A stretch of DNA of 64,000 bases from an uncultured Clostridia bacterium (GCA_937884995.1 CAKZZL010000022.1:32802-96801), one strand, 5' to 3'; positions 7,304 to 16,368 are shown, numbered from the stretch's first letter. Notes: a model not told the origin generated them from the letters alone. A program made the numbers and translations.

Positions 7304-8662
7304 ATGGAAATAAAACGAAAAATATATAACAATTTATGTGAGTGGAAAGCAACAGCAAACGGAAGCAAGGCACTTCTGATAGAAGGTGCAAGGCGAATAG
7401 GAAAATCTACGATTGCCGAGGAATTCGGAAAAAGCGAATACAAATCATTTATTTTGGTTGATTTTAATAAGGCGTCAGGAAAGGTTAAAAACCTTTTTGA
7501 TAATTTAACAAACCTTGATATGTTTTTTCAAGACCTTTCGCTTGAGTACAATACCCGATTATATCAAAGAGAAAGTCTTATCGTTTTTGATGAAATACAA
7601 AAATTTCCAAAAGCAAGAGAAGCAATTAAATATCTTGTTCAGGATGGCAGATACGATTATCTCGAAACAGGTTCTCTGATTTCAATTAGAGAAAATGTTG
7701 AAAATATTACTATTCCATCTGAAGAAAGAAAACTAAAAATGTATCCTCTTGACTTTGAGGAGTTCGTTTCCTTTATGGGCGAGGATTTGCTTCTTGATTA
7801 TATAACCGAGTGTTATAAGAACAAAACACCTCTTGAAAGAAATATGCACAACAAAGCTATGCGCTTGTTCAAGGAATATATTCTTGTTGGAGGAATGCCT
7901 CAAGCAGTTCTTGCATATAAAAACGGAAACAGGGATTTTGCTGCTGCAGATATTGAAAAAAGAGATATACTGAACTTATACCGCGACGATATAAAAAAGG
8001 CCGCAAAAAGATACAATTCAAAAGTGTCTGCTGTTTTTGAAAATATTCCCGGATACCTTTCAAAGCATGAGAAGAAAATTGTCTTATCGGAAATTGATTC
8101 CAACGGCACATTTGACAAATATGATGAGCCATTATTCTGGTTAGATGATTCTATGATATGCAATTTGTGTTATAAGTGCACCGATCCTAATGTGGGATTT
8201 GCATTAAACAAAGACGATTCTTCGGTAAAATGTTATATGGGCGATACAGGTTTACTTGTAAGCTTAGCATTCAGCGAAAATGAGCTTGCTGAAAATAATC
8301 TATACAGGCAAATAATGGACGGAAAACTATCCATCAATCAGGGAATGTTATATGAGAACGCTATCGCTCAAATGATGGCTGCAAAAGGAAAAAATTTATA
8401 CTTTTATACTCGTTATAATAATGAAAAACACAGAAATGATATCGAAATTGATTTTTTGCTTTCTAATGAAAGCAAAACGAAGTTCAAAATTATCCCTGTA
8501 GAAGTCAAATCCGGTAAAAACTATTCAACAACATCATTGGACGAATTTAAAAAAATCTACGGCAGAAGAATTAGCAATTCATTTGTTGTTCATCCCAAAA
8601 CTCTTTTTGAATCAATTGATGTTATGAAGATTCCACCATATATGTTTTACGCTGCTTTTTAG
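7304..8662 (+). CDS. AAA_14/DUF4143 family ATPase
   Basis: A 452-residue protein of the widespread ATP-binding family that joins an N-terminal P-loop ATPase to a C-terminal restriction-nuclease-like DUF4143 domain. Seen here: Walker A GARRIGKST near residue 28, Walker B LIVFDEIQKFPKA near residue 92, sensor LETGSLIS, and at the C-terminus NDIEIDFLLS...IIPVEVKSGK, the D...ExK pattern of the DUF4143 fold. These proteins are common in accessory DNA of gut anaerobes and archaea; their function is not established. GAGGTGG precedes the ATG. It is intact although flanked by decayed genes. Confidence 0.85.
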   Translation: MEIKRKIYNNLCEWKATANGSKALLIEGARRIGKSTIAEEFGKSEYKSFILVDFNKASGKVKNLFDNLTNLDMFFQDLSLEYNTRLYQRESLIVFDEIQKFPKAREAIKYLVQDGRYDYLETGSLISIRENVENITIPSEERKLKMYPLDFEEFVSFMGEDLLLDYITECYKNKTPLERNMHNKAMRLFKEYILVGGMPQAVLAYKNGNRDFAAADIEKRDILNLYRDDIKKAAKRYNSKVSAVFENIPGYLSKHEKKIVLSEIDSNGTFDKYDEPLFWLDDSMICNLCYKCTDPNVGFALNKDDSSVKCYMGDTGLLVSLAFSENELAENNLYRQIMDGKLSINQGMLYENAIAQMMAAKGKNLYFYTRYNNEKHRNDIEIDFLLSNESKTKFKIIPVEVKSGKNYSTTSLDEFKKIYGRRISNSFVVHPKTLFESIDVMKIPPYMFYAAF

Positions 8663-8703
8663 TTGATAATAATCATTGAATTTCAAACTGTGAATATTTG
8701 TGA

Positions 8704-8738
8704 ACGGCCTCTTAAATCTTGAAAAGACAGGCCTTTTA
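8704..8738 (+). terminator. Possible terminator after the ATPase
   Basis: GGCCT (8706-8710) and AGGCC (8729-8733) can pair around an A-rich loop and are followed by TTTTATG. The stem is short. Confidence 0.4.
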
Positions 8739-9081
8739 TGCTATTATTTAAACGTTATGGGCCGCGCAGAATTGTACACCTTTTTGCTCGTACAGGGCGA
8801 ATTAAGCGGATTCTTACGACGAAGGGACGGGACGGAAATGCCACAAAGATCTTCCCTGACCGGATAGAAAAAGCGGTTTACGAACATGAGGCCGTGGCCA
8901 TATGCTGCGCCATCGGCGTGCCGAACAGATTACAGAGCAGATTCTTGCTTTGTGCCAGAAGGAGCTGCCAGACTACATGGTACCGGAAGCCGTTATCTAT
9001 CGGGACGACCTGCCCAGAACGTCCCGAGGAAAAGTCGACTACCGCGAATTAGAGCAGATGGCACTTGACTGGAATTTGTAA
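8738..9081 (+). pseudogene. Remnant of an acyl-CoA/aryl-acid ligase (AMP-binding enzyme) C-terminus
   Basis: Three pieces in different frames read as the C-terminal lid of an adenylate-forming enzyme: a short FLLVQG, then GRIKRILTTKGRDGNATK with FPDRIEKAVYEHEAV, then EQITEQILALCQKELPDYMVP and DDLPRTSRGKVDYREL ending at TAA 9079-9081. A one-base loss near 8797 explains the first frame change; a deletion of perhaps 20-30 codons plus frameshift explains the second near 8930. The catalytic lid Lys (SRGKVDY) is still encoded. The stretch is more GC-rich than its neighbours, so it probably came from elsewhere. Confidence 0.65.
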
Positions 9082-9099
9082 TCAATTGAAATAACACGA

Positions 9100-9127
9100 A
9101 AAGCCCTTGCGTTTGCAGGGCTTTTTT
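9100..9127 (+). terminator. Intrinsic terminator after the ligase remnant
   Basis: AAGCCCT and AGGGCTT pair over a nine-base loop, followed by TTTT. Confidence 0.75.
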
Positions 9128-9366
9128 ACTGTATATGAATCTATCTGGTAGCTTAGTGCCAACTTGTTTTAGGTGCCATTTTAATTGCCATCATCTTGAT
9201 TTATGGTGCCAATTATGATATGCCTATTACGGCTTTGTGTTAGGAAACAACCATCTCAGCAAATTTTATTTCAATATGCTTTCAAGGAGTTTATCTTATG
9301 TTTTAGATCATGAAAACAAATCAGTTGCTTTTCAGTTTTCAGCAAAAGTTTATTCTCCCTCATCCC
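9128..9366. other. Non-coding gap with four spaced TGCCA repeats
   Basis: No gene is supported. Four short direct repeats, GTGCCAA (9156), GTGCCAT (9173), TTGCCAT (9185) and GTGCCAA (9206), occur in 57 bases. Clustered short repeats of this kind are found at the ends of IS21-like elements, but no transposase accompanies them, so an IS-end remnant is only a guess. Confidence 0.35.
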
Positions 9367-10554
9367 TTAAAACAGCTTATATAGTTCTTTCAATGGTATG
9401 TTTTTTTCTATTGCTATTTTCTTAATATCCTCATATTCAGGATAGATATATACCTGTCCTTTGGGGCTTGTCACTTTTTTGCATTGGACTTTGCCATATT
9501 CCGTATCTACGCATATCATTTCTCTTTTGAGTTCTGTGCGTTCAACCTTATGGTATCTCACCCCTATAGTGGTTGTTTCCTTAAAAACGATTTCCAAAAG
9601 GTCATCAAGTTTATCCTTTGTGCATATAATCTCCAGCTTATATGCAGGTCTCCCCTTTTTCATTATTACAGGAGTATAGAAGGCATCACGGGCACCGGCT
9701 TTCAAAACCTGCTCCATAGCATAAGCCATTTGTTCACCCGTAGAGTCATCTATATTGGTTTCCACTACATATATATCATCGTTATTTTCGCTTCCTTCAC
9801 CCAGATACACTTTTAATGCATTTGTATAGCCTATATCCTTGCTGCCCAGACCGAAGGCAGTCTTTTGAATTTTCATTTCCGGCATTAAAGTAAAGTCAGA
9901 AGCAAGAGTTGATATAATGGCGGCGCCTGTAGGTGTGACAAGTTCTGTGTTTACATCTATCTGCCTTACCTGTATATTGCTGTCTGCGAATATTTGTGAT
10001 GTGGCAGGAACAGGCACACTCATCTTACCATGAGCACATTCTATAAAGCCATGTCCCTCATTTACCGTACTTGACAAAATGAGATCAGGGCTGATTCTGT
10101 CTATAAGTATGGCTGTGCCGACTATATCTATTATAGAGTCTCTTGCTCCGACTTCATGAAAATGTACTTTGTCGATATCTTTGTCATGTATCTTTGCTTC
10201 TGCTTTGGCCAGCTTCATAAAGATATTGGCGGAAATTTCCTTTACGCTTTGCCTTAAATCGGAATTATTTATGAGAGAAAGTATATCATTTAAGTTTCTT
10301 TCTGCGTGGTGATGGTCATGTCCTATGTCATGGTGATGACCATATTCATCTTCCCCGTCTATAAGGACATTCACATATGTCCCGCGTATGCCGTATGATT
10401 CTCTTTTTTCTATCCTTATTTCATATCCGTCAAGGCCGAGTTTAGCCAGTTCATTTAAGAAATATTCTTCATCACCGCATATTTCCAGGAGTGCACCTAG
10501 AGTCATATTCCCGCATATACCGCCTGCACAGTCAAAATATATAATTTTAGGCAT
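9367..10554 (-). CDS. larC: LarC, nickel insertion protein for the nickel-pincer nucleotide
   Basis: A full-length fused LarC (about 395 residues). LarC uses CTP to insert nickel into pyridinium-3,5-bisthiocarboxylate mononucleotide, giving the cofactor of lactate racemase LarA and relatives. Landmarks: YFDCAGGICGNMTLGALLE at the N-terminus, a His-rich metal-binding loop GHHHDIGHDHHH near residue 75, VHFHEVGARDSIIDIVG around residue 130, GAAIISTLA, and the C-terminal METNIDDSTGEQ-like segment. In some lactobacilli it is split by a programmed frameshift; here it is one frame. Start at 10554 is set by GGAGG six bases upstream; the ATG at 10560 is too close. larA, larB and larE are not in the window. 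Confidence 0.92.
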   Translation of the reverse strand: MPKIIYFDCAGGICGNMTLGALLEICGDEEYFLNELAKLGLDGYEIRIEKRESYGIRGTYVNVLIDGEDEYGHHHDIGHDHHHAERNLNDILSLINNSDLRQSVKEISANIFMKLAKAEAKIHDKDIDKVHFHEVGARDSIIDIVGTAILIDRISPDLILSSTVNEGHGFIECAHGKMSVPVPATSQIFADSNIQVRQIDVNTELVTPTGAAIISTLASDFTLMPEMKIQKTAFGLGSKDIGYTNALKVYLGEGSENNDDIYVVETNIDDSTGEQMAYAMEQVLKAGARDAFYTPVIMKKGRPAYKLEIICTKDKLDDLLEIVFKETTTIGVRYHKVERTELKREMICVDTEYGKVQCKKVTSPKGQVYIYPEYEDIKKIAIEKNIPLKELYKLF

Positions 10555-10927
10555 TGTCATCCTCCATCTCTCTTTTTATCCATGTCATAATGACTTTTAC
10601 ACAATAGTCAATTTGACGATCGTTTAGTTCTTTTCCTTTTTCTATACCATGTATTCTCAGCGCACATCCCCTGCAGCAAAGTCCTGTTGCGTGCTGAGCA
10701 ATAAATACCGGATGGGAATTTGCTCTCATAGGTGTTTGTTTTCCGTCATTTTTGGGTTCTGCATCTGCAATGCGCTTTTTGATAAAATCATATGCATCGC
10801 TTTCTATTTTTTCATAGCCTTTATCTCTGGTATATGCTTTCATCTTTCCATTTAAGTGAAAGGAAGACCTGAATTTGCTTTTTGCAAGAGAATCCAAGAG
10901 TTTTGATATATCTTTTTCTTCATACAT
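10547..10927 (-). CDS. DUF4186 family protein
   Basis: A small protein of about 126 residues recognised as DUF4186 by KFRSSFHL, HPVFIAQHATGLCCRGCALRIHGI and KGKELNDRQIDY..KVIMTWI. The conserved His and Cys residues (CCRGC) suggest metal or cluster binding, but no function is known. The start is the ATG at 10927 behind AAGGTGAGAG. Its stop overlaps the larC start by eight bases, so the two are translationally coupled. Confidence 0.8.
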   Translation of the reverse strand: MYEEKDISKLLDSLAKSKFRSSFHLNGKMKAYTRDKGYEKIESDAYDFIKKRIADAEPKNDGKQTPMRANSHPVFIAQHATGLCCRGCALRIHGIEKGKELNDRQIDYCVKVIMTWIKREMEDDNA

Positions 10928-11069
10928 TACTCTCACCTTTTTTGATTATATCAAAAGCCGTCATAAAAGAAAAGAAATATATCAATATATTTTTGTAATA
11001 TTTATGTTACTATTAAGGAATTTTGTGATATACTTAAGTTATAGATTTTATCGAGATGTGGAGAAAAAG

Positions 11070-11918
11070 ATGCAAGAATTCAGAAACGGAAAATATGAGG
11101 GAGAACGTGCCTTGTTCATGACAGAAGATGCTGCCGTTTATGACAGTGTTTTTTCTAACGGCGAGTCCCCTCTTAAAGAAAGCAAAAACCTAAATATATA
11201 TAACTGCAGTTTCGGCTGGAAATATCCACTTTGGTATTGTAATAATGTCCGGGTATATGACGGTGTATTAAATGAAACTGCAAGAGCAGGAATATGGTAT
11301 ACCAATGACCTTTTTATGAAAGGAAGCAAAATAGATGCTCCCAAGACTTTCAGAAGATGTCATAATATTAATTTGGAAAATATATCCATGTCCAAAGCTG
11401 ATGAGACTTTATGGCATTGCGATAAAGTCATCGGAAAGAATCTAACTGCAAAAGGCGACTACTTTGGGATGAACAGCAAAAACGTTGAGATTGAGGGCTT
11501 AAATCTTGACGGCAATTATCCCTTTGACGGCGGAGAAAATATAGTTATACGCAATTCGAAGCTTATGTCCAAAGACGCATTTTGGAATTGTAGGGATGTA
11601 AGCATATATGATTCATATATATCCGGCGAGTATCTGGGTTGGAACAGCGAAAATCTCACCTTTGTAAACTGCAGGATAGAAAGCCTTCAGGGCCTTTGTT
11701 ATATTAAGAACCTAAAGATGGTGAATTGTGTTCTTGAAAACACGACACTTTGCTTTGAATATTCGAGCGTTGACGCGGAAATCAATTCAAATATCGAGTC
11801 GGTTAAAAATCCATATTCCGGCAAAATAAAGGCAAAAAGTATTTCCCGGCTCATAATGGAGCCCGACCGTATAGATCCCTTAAAGACAATTATCGAGGTA
11901 GAAGACAGTGAAATATAA
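11070..11918 (+). CDS. DUF3737 family right-handed beta-helix protein
   Basis: About 282 residues built of repeating strands with turns such as PLWYCNNVRVYDG, FWNCRDVSIYDS, LGWNSENLTFVN and KNLKMVNCVLE, the pattern of DUF3737. The fold resembles pectate-lyase-like helices but no catalytic site is recognisable and there is no signal peptide. GGAG precedes the ATG at 11070. The gene overlaps the next one by 11 bases; the same pairing of DUF3737 with a PatB aminotransferase is familiar from Firmicutes, which I state from memory. Confidence 0.82.
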   Translation: MQEFRNGKYEGERALFMTEDAAVYDSVFSNGESPLKESKNLNIYNCSFGWKYPLWYCNNVRVYDGVLNETARAGIWYTNDLFMKGSKIDAPKTFRRCHNINLENISMSKADETLWHCDKVIGKNLTAKGDYFGMNSKNVEIEGLNLDGNYPFDGGENIVIRNSKLMSKDAFWNCRDVSIYDSYISGEYLGWNSENLTFVNCRIESLQGLCYIKNLKMVNCVLENTTLCFEYSSVDAEINSNIESVKNPYSGKIKAKSISRLIMEPDRIDPLKTIIEVEDSEI

Positions 11919-13053
11919 CTTTGATGAATATATAAACAGAAGAAACACTCATTGCTTAAAATGGGATATATTGAAATCTGATGATGAACTTCCCATGTGG
12001 GTTGCAGATATGGACTTTTCTGCAGCGCCTGCTATAAAGGATGCCCTGCAAAAGAGAATCGATCTCGGAATTTTCGGATATAACATAATACCTGATCAGT
12101 GGTATGATGCATATATTTCATGGTGGGATAAAAGACACCATCTTAAGATGAAAAAAGAAGGTCTTATTTTTTCAACGGGAGTCATACCTTCTCTTTCAAG
12201 TATCGTGAGGAAGATGACTTCTCCCGGCGATAAAGTCCTTATTCAGACACCTGTATACAACATATTTTTCAATTCAATTATCAACAACGGACGTATTGTT
12301 CTTGAAAGTCCCCTTAAATATGATAATGGAAATTATGAAATTGATTTTGAGGATCTTGAAAGCAAACTTTCCGATCCGAAAACAACTATGATCATATTAT
12401 CCAATCCTCACAATCCCGTAGGGAAAATCTGGGACAAAAAAAGCTTGCAAAGTATATCAGAACTATGCAAAAAGCATAACGTTCTTGTAGTAAGTGATGA
12501 GATTCATTGTGATATAACTGAGCCGGGTTATGAATATATTCCTTTCGCAGTTATAGATCCCGACTGCATCACCCTTATAGCTCCTTCAAAAGCATTTAAT
12601 ATAGCCGGACTGCAGTCTTCTGCAATATATATACAGAATAAAGAAATATATGAGCTTGTAAATCGTGGTCTTAATACGGATGAATGCGCCGAGCCCAGCA
12701 GTTTTGCACTTGATGCGGCAATAGCCGCATTCAACCAAAGTGAGGACTGGCTTTATGAGATGAATAAATATATTTCAAAAAACAGAAAACTGGTCAAAGA
12801 ATATCTAGAGACAAATCTCCCGAATGTCAAGCTTGTGGAATCCAAAGCCACATACCTTTTATGGCTTGATTTAAAAGCATACTCTTTATCCTCAAAAGAC
12901 CTTTCGGATAAAATACGGGAAAAGACAGGGCTCTTGTTGTCAGCAGGAGATGCGTACGGTGAATGTGGCGATGGATTTTTAAGAATGAATATAGCTTCTC
13001 CTGAAGAGATTCTTATGGATGGACTTGCAAGGCTTAAAGCAGGACTAGAATAA
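11908..13053 (+). CDS. patB: MalY/PatB-type PLP-dependent cystathionine beta-lyase
   Basis: A 381-residue fold-type I aminotransferase-like enzyme that cleaves cystathionine or cysteine conjugates to a thiol, pyruvate and ammonia. It starts NFDEYINRRNTHCLKWD and has the family's LPMWVADMDF, STGVIPSLS, LSNPHNPVGKIW (substrate-carboxylate Asn), SDEIHCDI (Asp for the PLP ring) and APSKAFNIAGLQ with the Schiff-base Lys. MalY in E. coli also represses the maltose system, PatB does not; no regulator motif is visible. Start is GTG with GAGGT upstream. A terminator follows. Confidence 0.9.
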   Translation: MKYNFDEYINRRNTHCLKWDILKSDDELPMWVADMDFSAAPAIKDALQKRIDLGIFGYNIIPDQWYDAYISWWDKRHHLKMKKEGLIFSTGVIPSLSSIVRKMTSPGDKVLIQTPVYNIFFNSIINNGRIVLESPLKYDNGNYEIDFEDLESKLSDPKTTMIILSNPHNPVGKIWDKKSLQSISELCKKHNVLVVSDEIHCDITEPGYEYIPFAVIDPDCITLIAPSKAFNIAGLQSSAIYIQNKEIYELVNRGLNTDECAEPSSFALDAAIAAFNQSEDWLYEMNKYISKNRKLVKEYLETNLPNVKLVESKATYLLWLDLKAYSLSSKDLSDKIREKTGLLLSAGDAYGECGDGFLRMNIASPEEILMDGLARLKAGLE

Positions 13054-13076
13054 AAAAGCATATTTCTCATATATGG

Positions 13077-13112
13077 ATATGGCGGTTTAAAAATGAACCG
13101 CCATATTTTATT
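13077..13112 (+). terminator. Terminator after patB
   Basis: ATATGGCGGTT pairs fully with AACCGCCATAT around an eight-base loop, followed by TTTATTT. It could work in both directions. Confidence 0.85.
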
Positions 13113-13222
13113 TATTATACAAAATCGCATATTTATGTGTGATTTCTCTATTATCCATTTGTCAAATTACACAAAGCAAGGCCTTTCTTTTGTTGCATAA
13201 CACTCAAACTTTGAATATGTGA

Positions 13223-13251
13223 TTGAAAGGAAAGTATATATTTGGTAAAAT
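13223..13251 (+). promoter_or_regulatory. Promoter for the GPH symporter operon
   Basis: TTGAAA (13223-13228) and TAAAAT (13246-13251), 17-base spacer, 29 bases before the start codon. Confidence 0.65.
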
Positions 13252-13280
13252 ATATGTATCATTTTTAAAGGGATGGTTTA

Positions 13281-15071
13281 ATGGAAAATGAAAAAACCGG
13301 CCTTGTCAGTAAGGTTAAATGGCTTTTTACTGAAATCAAGACCCACTGGAAAACTCCGGCTGAAGGAAAGTATGTTCCATACAAGGAATATCTTGACATT
13401 TGGCTGGCTGTAGGGAGCAACTATTCAGGCACCAAAACGCTTGATTATATTAGTTTTGCTGCAGGTTGCTACCTTATTATGTATCATTATAACCTGCCTT
13501 ATGTTGTTTTTGCTGCAATAGGTCTTATTAACCTGCCTTTGCAAAAGTTTTGGGATATCATGGGCTGGATTGTAAATGATAATCTCGGCTTCATGCCGAA
13601 ACAAAAAGAGAAAAAGCTCTATACAATATACTTTTTCTCGATTTTGATAGGCATATTTTTAATGGTCTTTAATTTTCAGCCTTATCTTGATCTGAACAAT
13701 ACGGTTGTGGCAGCCCTTAACTCCATAAGAGGTATAAGCGCAGCTTCTGCGATCAAGATTCTCGGTACACATATTTTATGGAACGGCTGGGCCGGCTCCA
13801 GAAATATTTTCTGGCGCAAAAAGCTTGTCCCGAAATTTGGAAGATATAAATACTTTCTCTATTGTGATGTTGTACCTAAATGCATAATGGTTATACTTAT
13901 CGGCTGGCTGCCGGTATATGAGATAGAGGATGTAGTTACAAGGGTCTGGGTTGCCAATGCTCTCTTTGCACTCTATAATTTGTTCGGCTTCAACAATTGT
14001 ACTGAGTTGTGCACTCAGAATATAAGCCCGAATATGCAGGAAAGGATTCTGGTAAGAACATATCCGTTAAAGCTTTCACACATTCTTAATTCCATCATGG
14101 TCCTTATAATACCTATGGCAATAGGGTTTACAAAAAATGAATGGGCAGACATCAATGTTTACAGATATGTAATCCCGATTATATTTATAACCTTTGCGAC
14201 CTTGACGATGATATTTGCTGGCAAGATAAAGGAGAGAATTCCCCAGCCCCCTATCGAAGAAAAAGTCCAGATTAATTTCTGGGATGGTATCTTTGGTGTA
14301 ATGAGAAACAAGTATAAGTGGGTTTTGACATTAGTTGGTCTTCTTGACTCACTTGGAAACGGTATGCTTGCCTTCACAACAATTGTCTACCTTTATACAT
14401 TCCGTTTAAGTGGCCTTGCATACGGACTTTTAGTCTCACTCATATCATTTGCCGGTACTCCCCCGGATTTCTTCACGCCATATTTCATTAAGAAATTCAC
14501 ATATAAGCAGATAATGATATTCTACCAGCTTACAAGAGCTATGGGCTACGGCATAATAGTCATAGCAATCCTGCTCTGTGGTGACAATGTCACCTTATGT
14601 GGTGTCATTTGTTGCATTATGCTCTTCCTTATGGAAATGACAAAGACTGTTCCTACTGCAGTAAGCCATGATATGGATATACGTATAGGCGACTATCAAA
14701 TGTATCTTTCAGGCGAAAGACTTGAAAGTTTCTCAGGTATATTCGGTTGGTTTACAAGTCCCATCACAACACTTGTAGGTCTAATCATCCCCATACTTTT
14801 GTTAAAGTTCGGATTTAACAGCAACTGGGATGTCCTCTATGTTGATATGTCCAGAGTTAATATTATTGTTATACCTATAATCTTTGATATAGCCGGATAC
14901 CTCCTTATGACTATACCATACATGTTCTGGGATTATGACTCTGCAAAACAAAACAAGGTTATCCAGGTACTTGAAAGACGTGCCGAAGTTATGGCTGCCA
15001 AAGCTGAGCGTGAAGGCAAGTCCACAGCCGGAAGCTTTACAGGTCAGACGGGAGGTGTAGCAGATGAGTAA
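13281..15071 (+). CDS. MFS sugar/cation symporter of the GPH (MelB-like) type
   Basis: A 596-residue protein with about 12 membrane helices and charged termini. The N-half has YLDIWLAVGSNYSGTKTLDY and KFWDIMGWIVND where GPH symporters carry their cation-site acids (usual pattern ..R.WDAINDP). The central loop KIKERIPQPPIEEK and HDMDIRIGDYQMYLSGERLESF in the C-half fit the family. It is longer than MelB (~470) because of extended loops and an Ala/Glu-rich C-terminal tail. Substrate is unknown, presumably a glycoside. The stop overlaps the following LRR gene by eight bases. Confidence 0.8.
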   Translation: MENEKTGLVSKVKWLFTEIKTHWKTPAEGKYVPYKEYLDIWLAVGSNYSGTKTLDYISFAAGCYLIMYHYNLPYVVFAAIGLINLPLQKFWDIMGWIVNDNLGFMPKQKEKKLYTIYFFSILIGIFLMVFNFQPYLDLNNTVVAALNSIRGISAASAIKILGTHILWNGWAGSRNIFWRKKLVPKFGRYKYFLYCDVVPKCIMVILIGWLPVYEIEDVVTRVWVANALFALYNLFGFNNCTELCTQNISPNMQERILVRTYPLKLSHILNSIMVLIIPMAIGFTKNEWADINVYRYVIPIIFITFATLTMIFAGKIKERIPQPPIEEKVQINFWDGIFGVMRNKYKWVLTLVGLLDSLGNGMLAFTTIVYLYTFRLSGLAYGLLVSLISFAGTPPDFFTPYFIKKFTYKQIMIFYQLTRAMGYGIIVIAILLCGDNVTLCGVICCIMLFLMEMTKTVPTAVSHDMDIRIGDYQMYLSGERLESFSGIFGWFTSPITTLVGLIIPILLLKFGFNSNWDVLYVDMSRVNIIVIPIIFDIAGYLLMTIPYMFWDYDSAKQNKVIQVLERRAEVMAAKAEREGKSTAGSFTGQTGGVADE

Positions 15072-16368
15072 GAAAGAAAAGAAAGAGCTTGCTCCTGTTC
15101 AGGAAGAAAAACTTAATATTCCGGATGATGAAGTTTGGACGTACAAGATTGAAGGCCTGGCCGAACCGCAGGTCGGAGTATCCCACAAAAATGCAAAAGT
15201 CAAGAAAATTATCTTTGTGGCTGTAATCATCATTGCGGTATCCCTTTCGCTCTATTTCTCAGTTGTTGCACTTCTTAATACAGGTAAGCTTGAATATAAG
15301 GATCTGGGGAATGACCAATATGAGCTTATGCAGTTTTCAAATAATGGTCTTGTCAAAGACTTTACCATAGAATATACTGCAGAATTTCACTATGATGAAG
15401 ACAGCGCTGGGCTTATCCTTTCGGGAGGAAGTGACAATTCAGACAGTTCAGGCTTTTCTGTAATTTATGACAATGCACAGCCTGTAAGCAGTATTCATGA
15501 ATATGCATTTGATTGTGATAACACATTGGAAGTTATCCGCATAGGTGCAAATGTCACCAACATAGATGTAAACGCTTTTTATTCATGCTGGAATCTTCAG
15601 TGCATTTATGTTGATGATGAAAACCCAAACTATTGTGACATAGACGGTGTTCTCTACAACAAAGATATGACTGAGATCATATGCTATCCGATAGATCATG
15701 ACAGATATCTTCGTTTAAAAACAGGTTATGCCAGGATGGAAGATGGTGTACAAATCTCAAATCTCCTTGATGACAACGGATATGTTATGGAAGAGCTTTG
15801 GGGAACAACCGAAAAATATGATGAAGTTTTCTTTGAAAAATACAACATGGATGTAAGGACATATGTTCTCCCGTCAACTGTTGAGAAAATCGGTCCCCTT
15901 TGCTTTAACTATGCAAATGTTGTTAATATATATATGCCGGAAGGGCTCAAAGAAATAGGCACATTGGCATTCTTCAACGACGGTGTATTGAACAATATTT
16001 ATTCATATAAGACAGATACAAAAGTGACTGAAACCAAATATACAGGCGATGAGTCATTGGGGCTGGTATATTTATCACTTCCGGAAGGTCTTGAAAAGAT
16101 CGGCAGTGACTGTTTCACACACGACAGAGGTCTTAGATACATATACATCCCATCATCAGTCAACCATGTAGGTCACCACGCATTCTGGGATTGTGTAATC
16201 AAGGAAGACGGAAACCTTGTAGGTCTTGCAGAAGTAAATGTTGCAGCAAGCAAAGAAGACTTTGAGTCAGGTGAAATCGGATCTCCCTGGCTTGCAAAAT
16301 ATGATTATATGCTCTTTAAGAAAGCAATTCCGGTAAATTACAATGCCCAAAGGCAGGAAATACAATAA
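15064..16368 (+). CDS. Membrane-anchored leucine-rich repeat protein (BspA/LRR_5 type)
   Basis: 434 residues: a charged N-terminal cytoplasmic part (~50 residues), one membrane helix around residues 54-75 (IIFVAVIIIAVSLSLYFSVV), then an outside domain of BspA-like repeats: IHEYAFDCDNTLEVIRIGANV, STVEKIGPLCFNYANVVNIYMPEGLKEIG, LPEGLEKIGSDCF and IPSSVNHVGHHAFWDC. Such repeats usually bind proteins or glycans. There is no cleavable signal or LPXTG. Overlap with the upstream symporter gene shows coupled translation, so it may be an accessory subunit or surface receptor for the transporter; that pairing is inference. Confidence 0.78.
   Translation: MSKKEKKELAPVQEEKLNIPDDEVWTYKIEGLAEPQVGVSHKNAKVKKIIFVAVIIIAVSLSLYFSVVALLNTGKLEYKDLGNDQYELMQFSNNGLVKDFTIEYTAEFHYDEDSAGLILSGGSDNSDSSGFSVIYDNAQPVSSIHEYAFDCDNTLEVIRIGANVTNIDVNAFYSCWNLQCIYVDDENPNYCDIDGVLYNKDMTEIICYPIDHDRYLRLKTGYARMEDGVQISNLLDDNGYVMEELWGTTEKYDEVFFEKYNMDVRTYVLPSTVEKIGPLCFNYANVVNIYMPEGLKEIGTLAFFNDGVLNNIYSYKTDTKVTETKYTGDESLGLVYLSLPEGLEKIGSDCFTHDRGLRYIYIPSSVNHVGHHAFWDCVIKEDGNLVGLAEVNVAASKEDFESGEIGSPWLAKYDYMLFKKAIPVNYNAQRQEIQ

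Noticed and set aside
4933..9366. An integrated element using tRNA-Gln as attachment site
   Set aside because: I found no second copy of the tRNA 3' end downstream and no integrase gene.
9367..10554. Programmed frameshift in larC
   Set aside because: The gene is one uninterrupted frame of full length, so no frameshift is needed.
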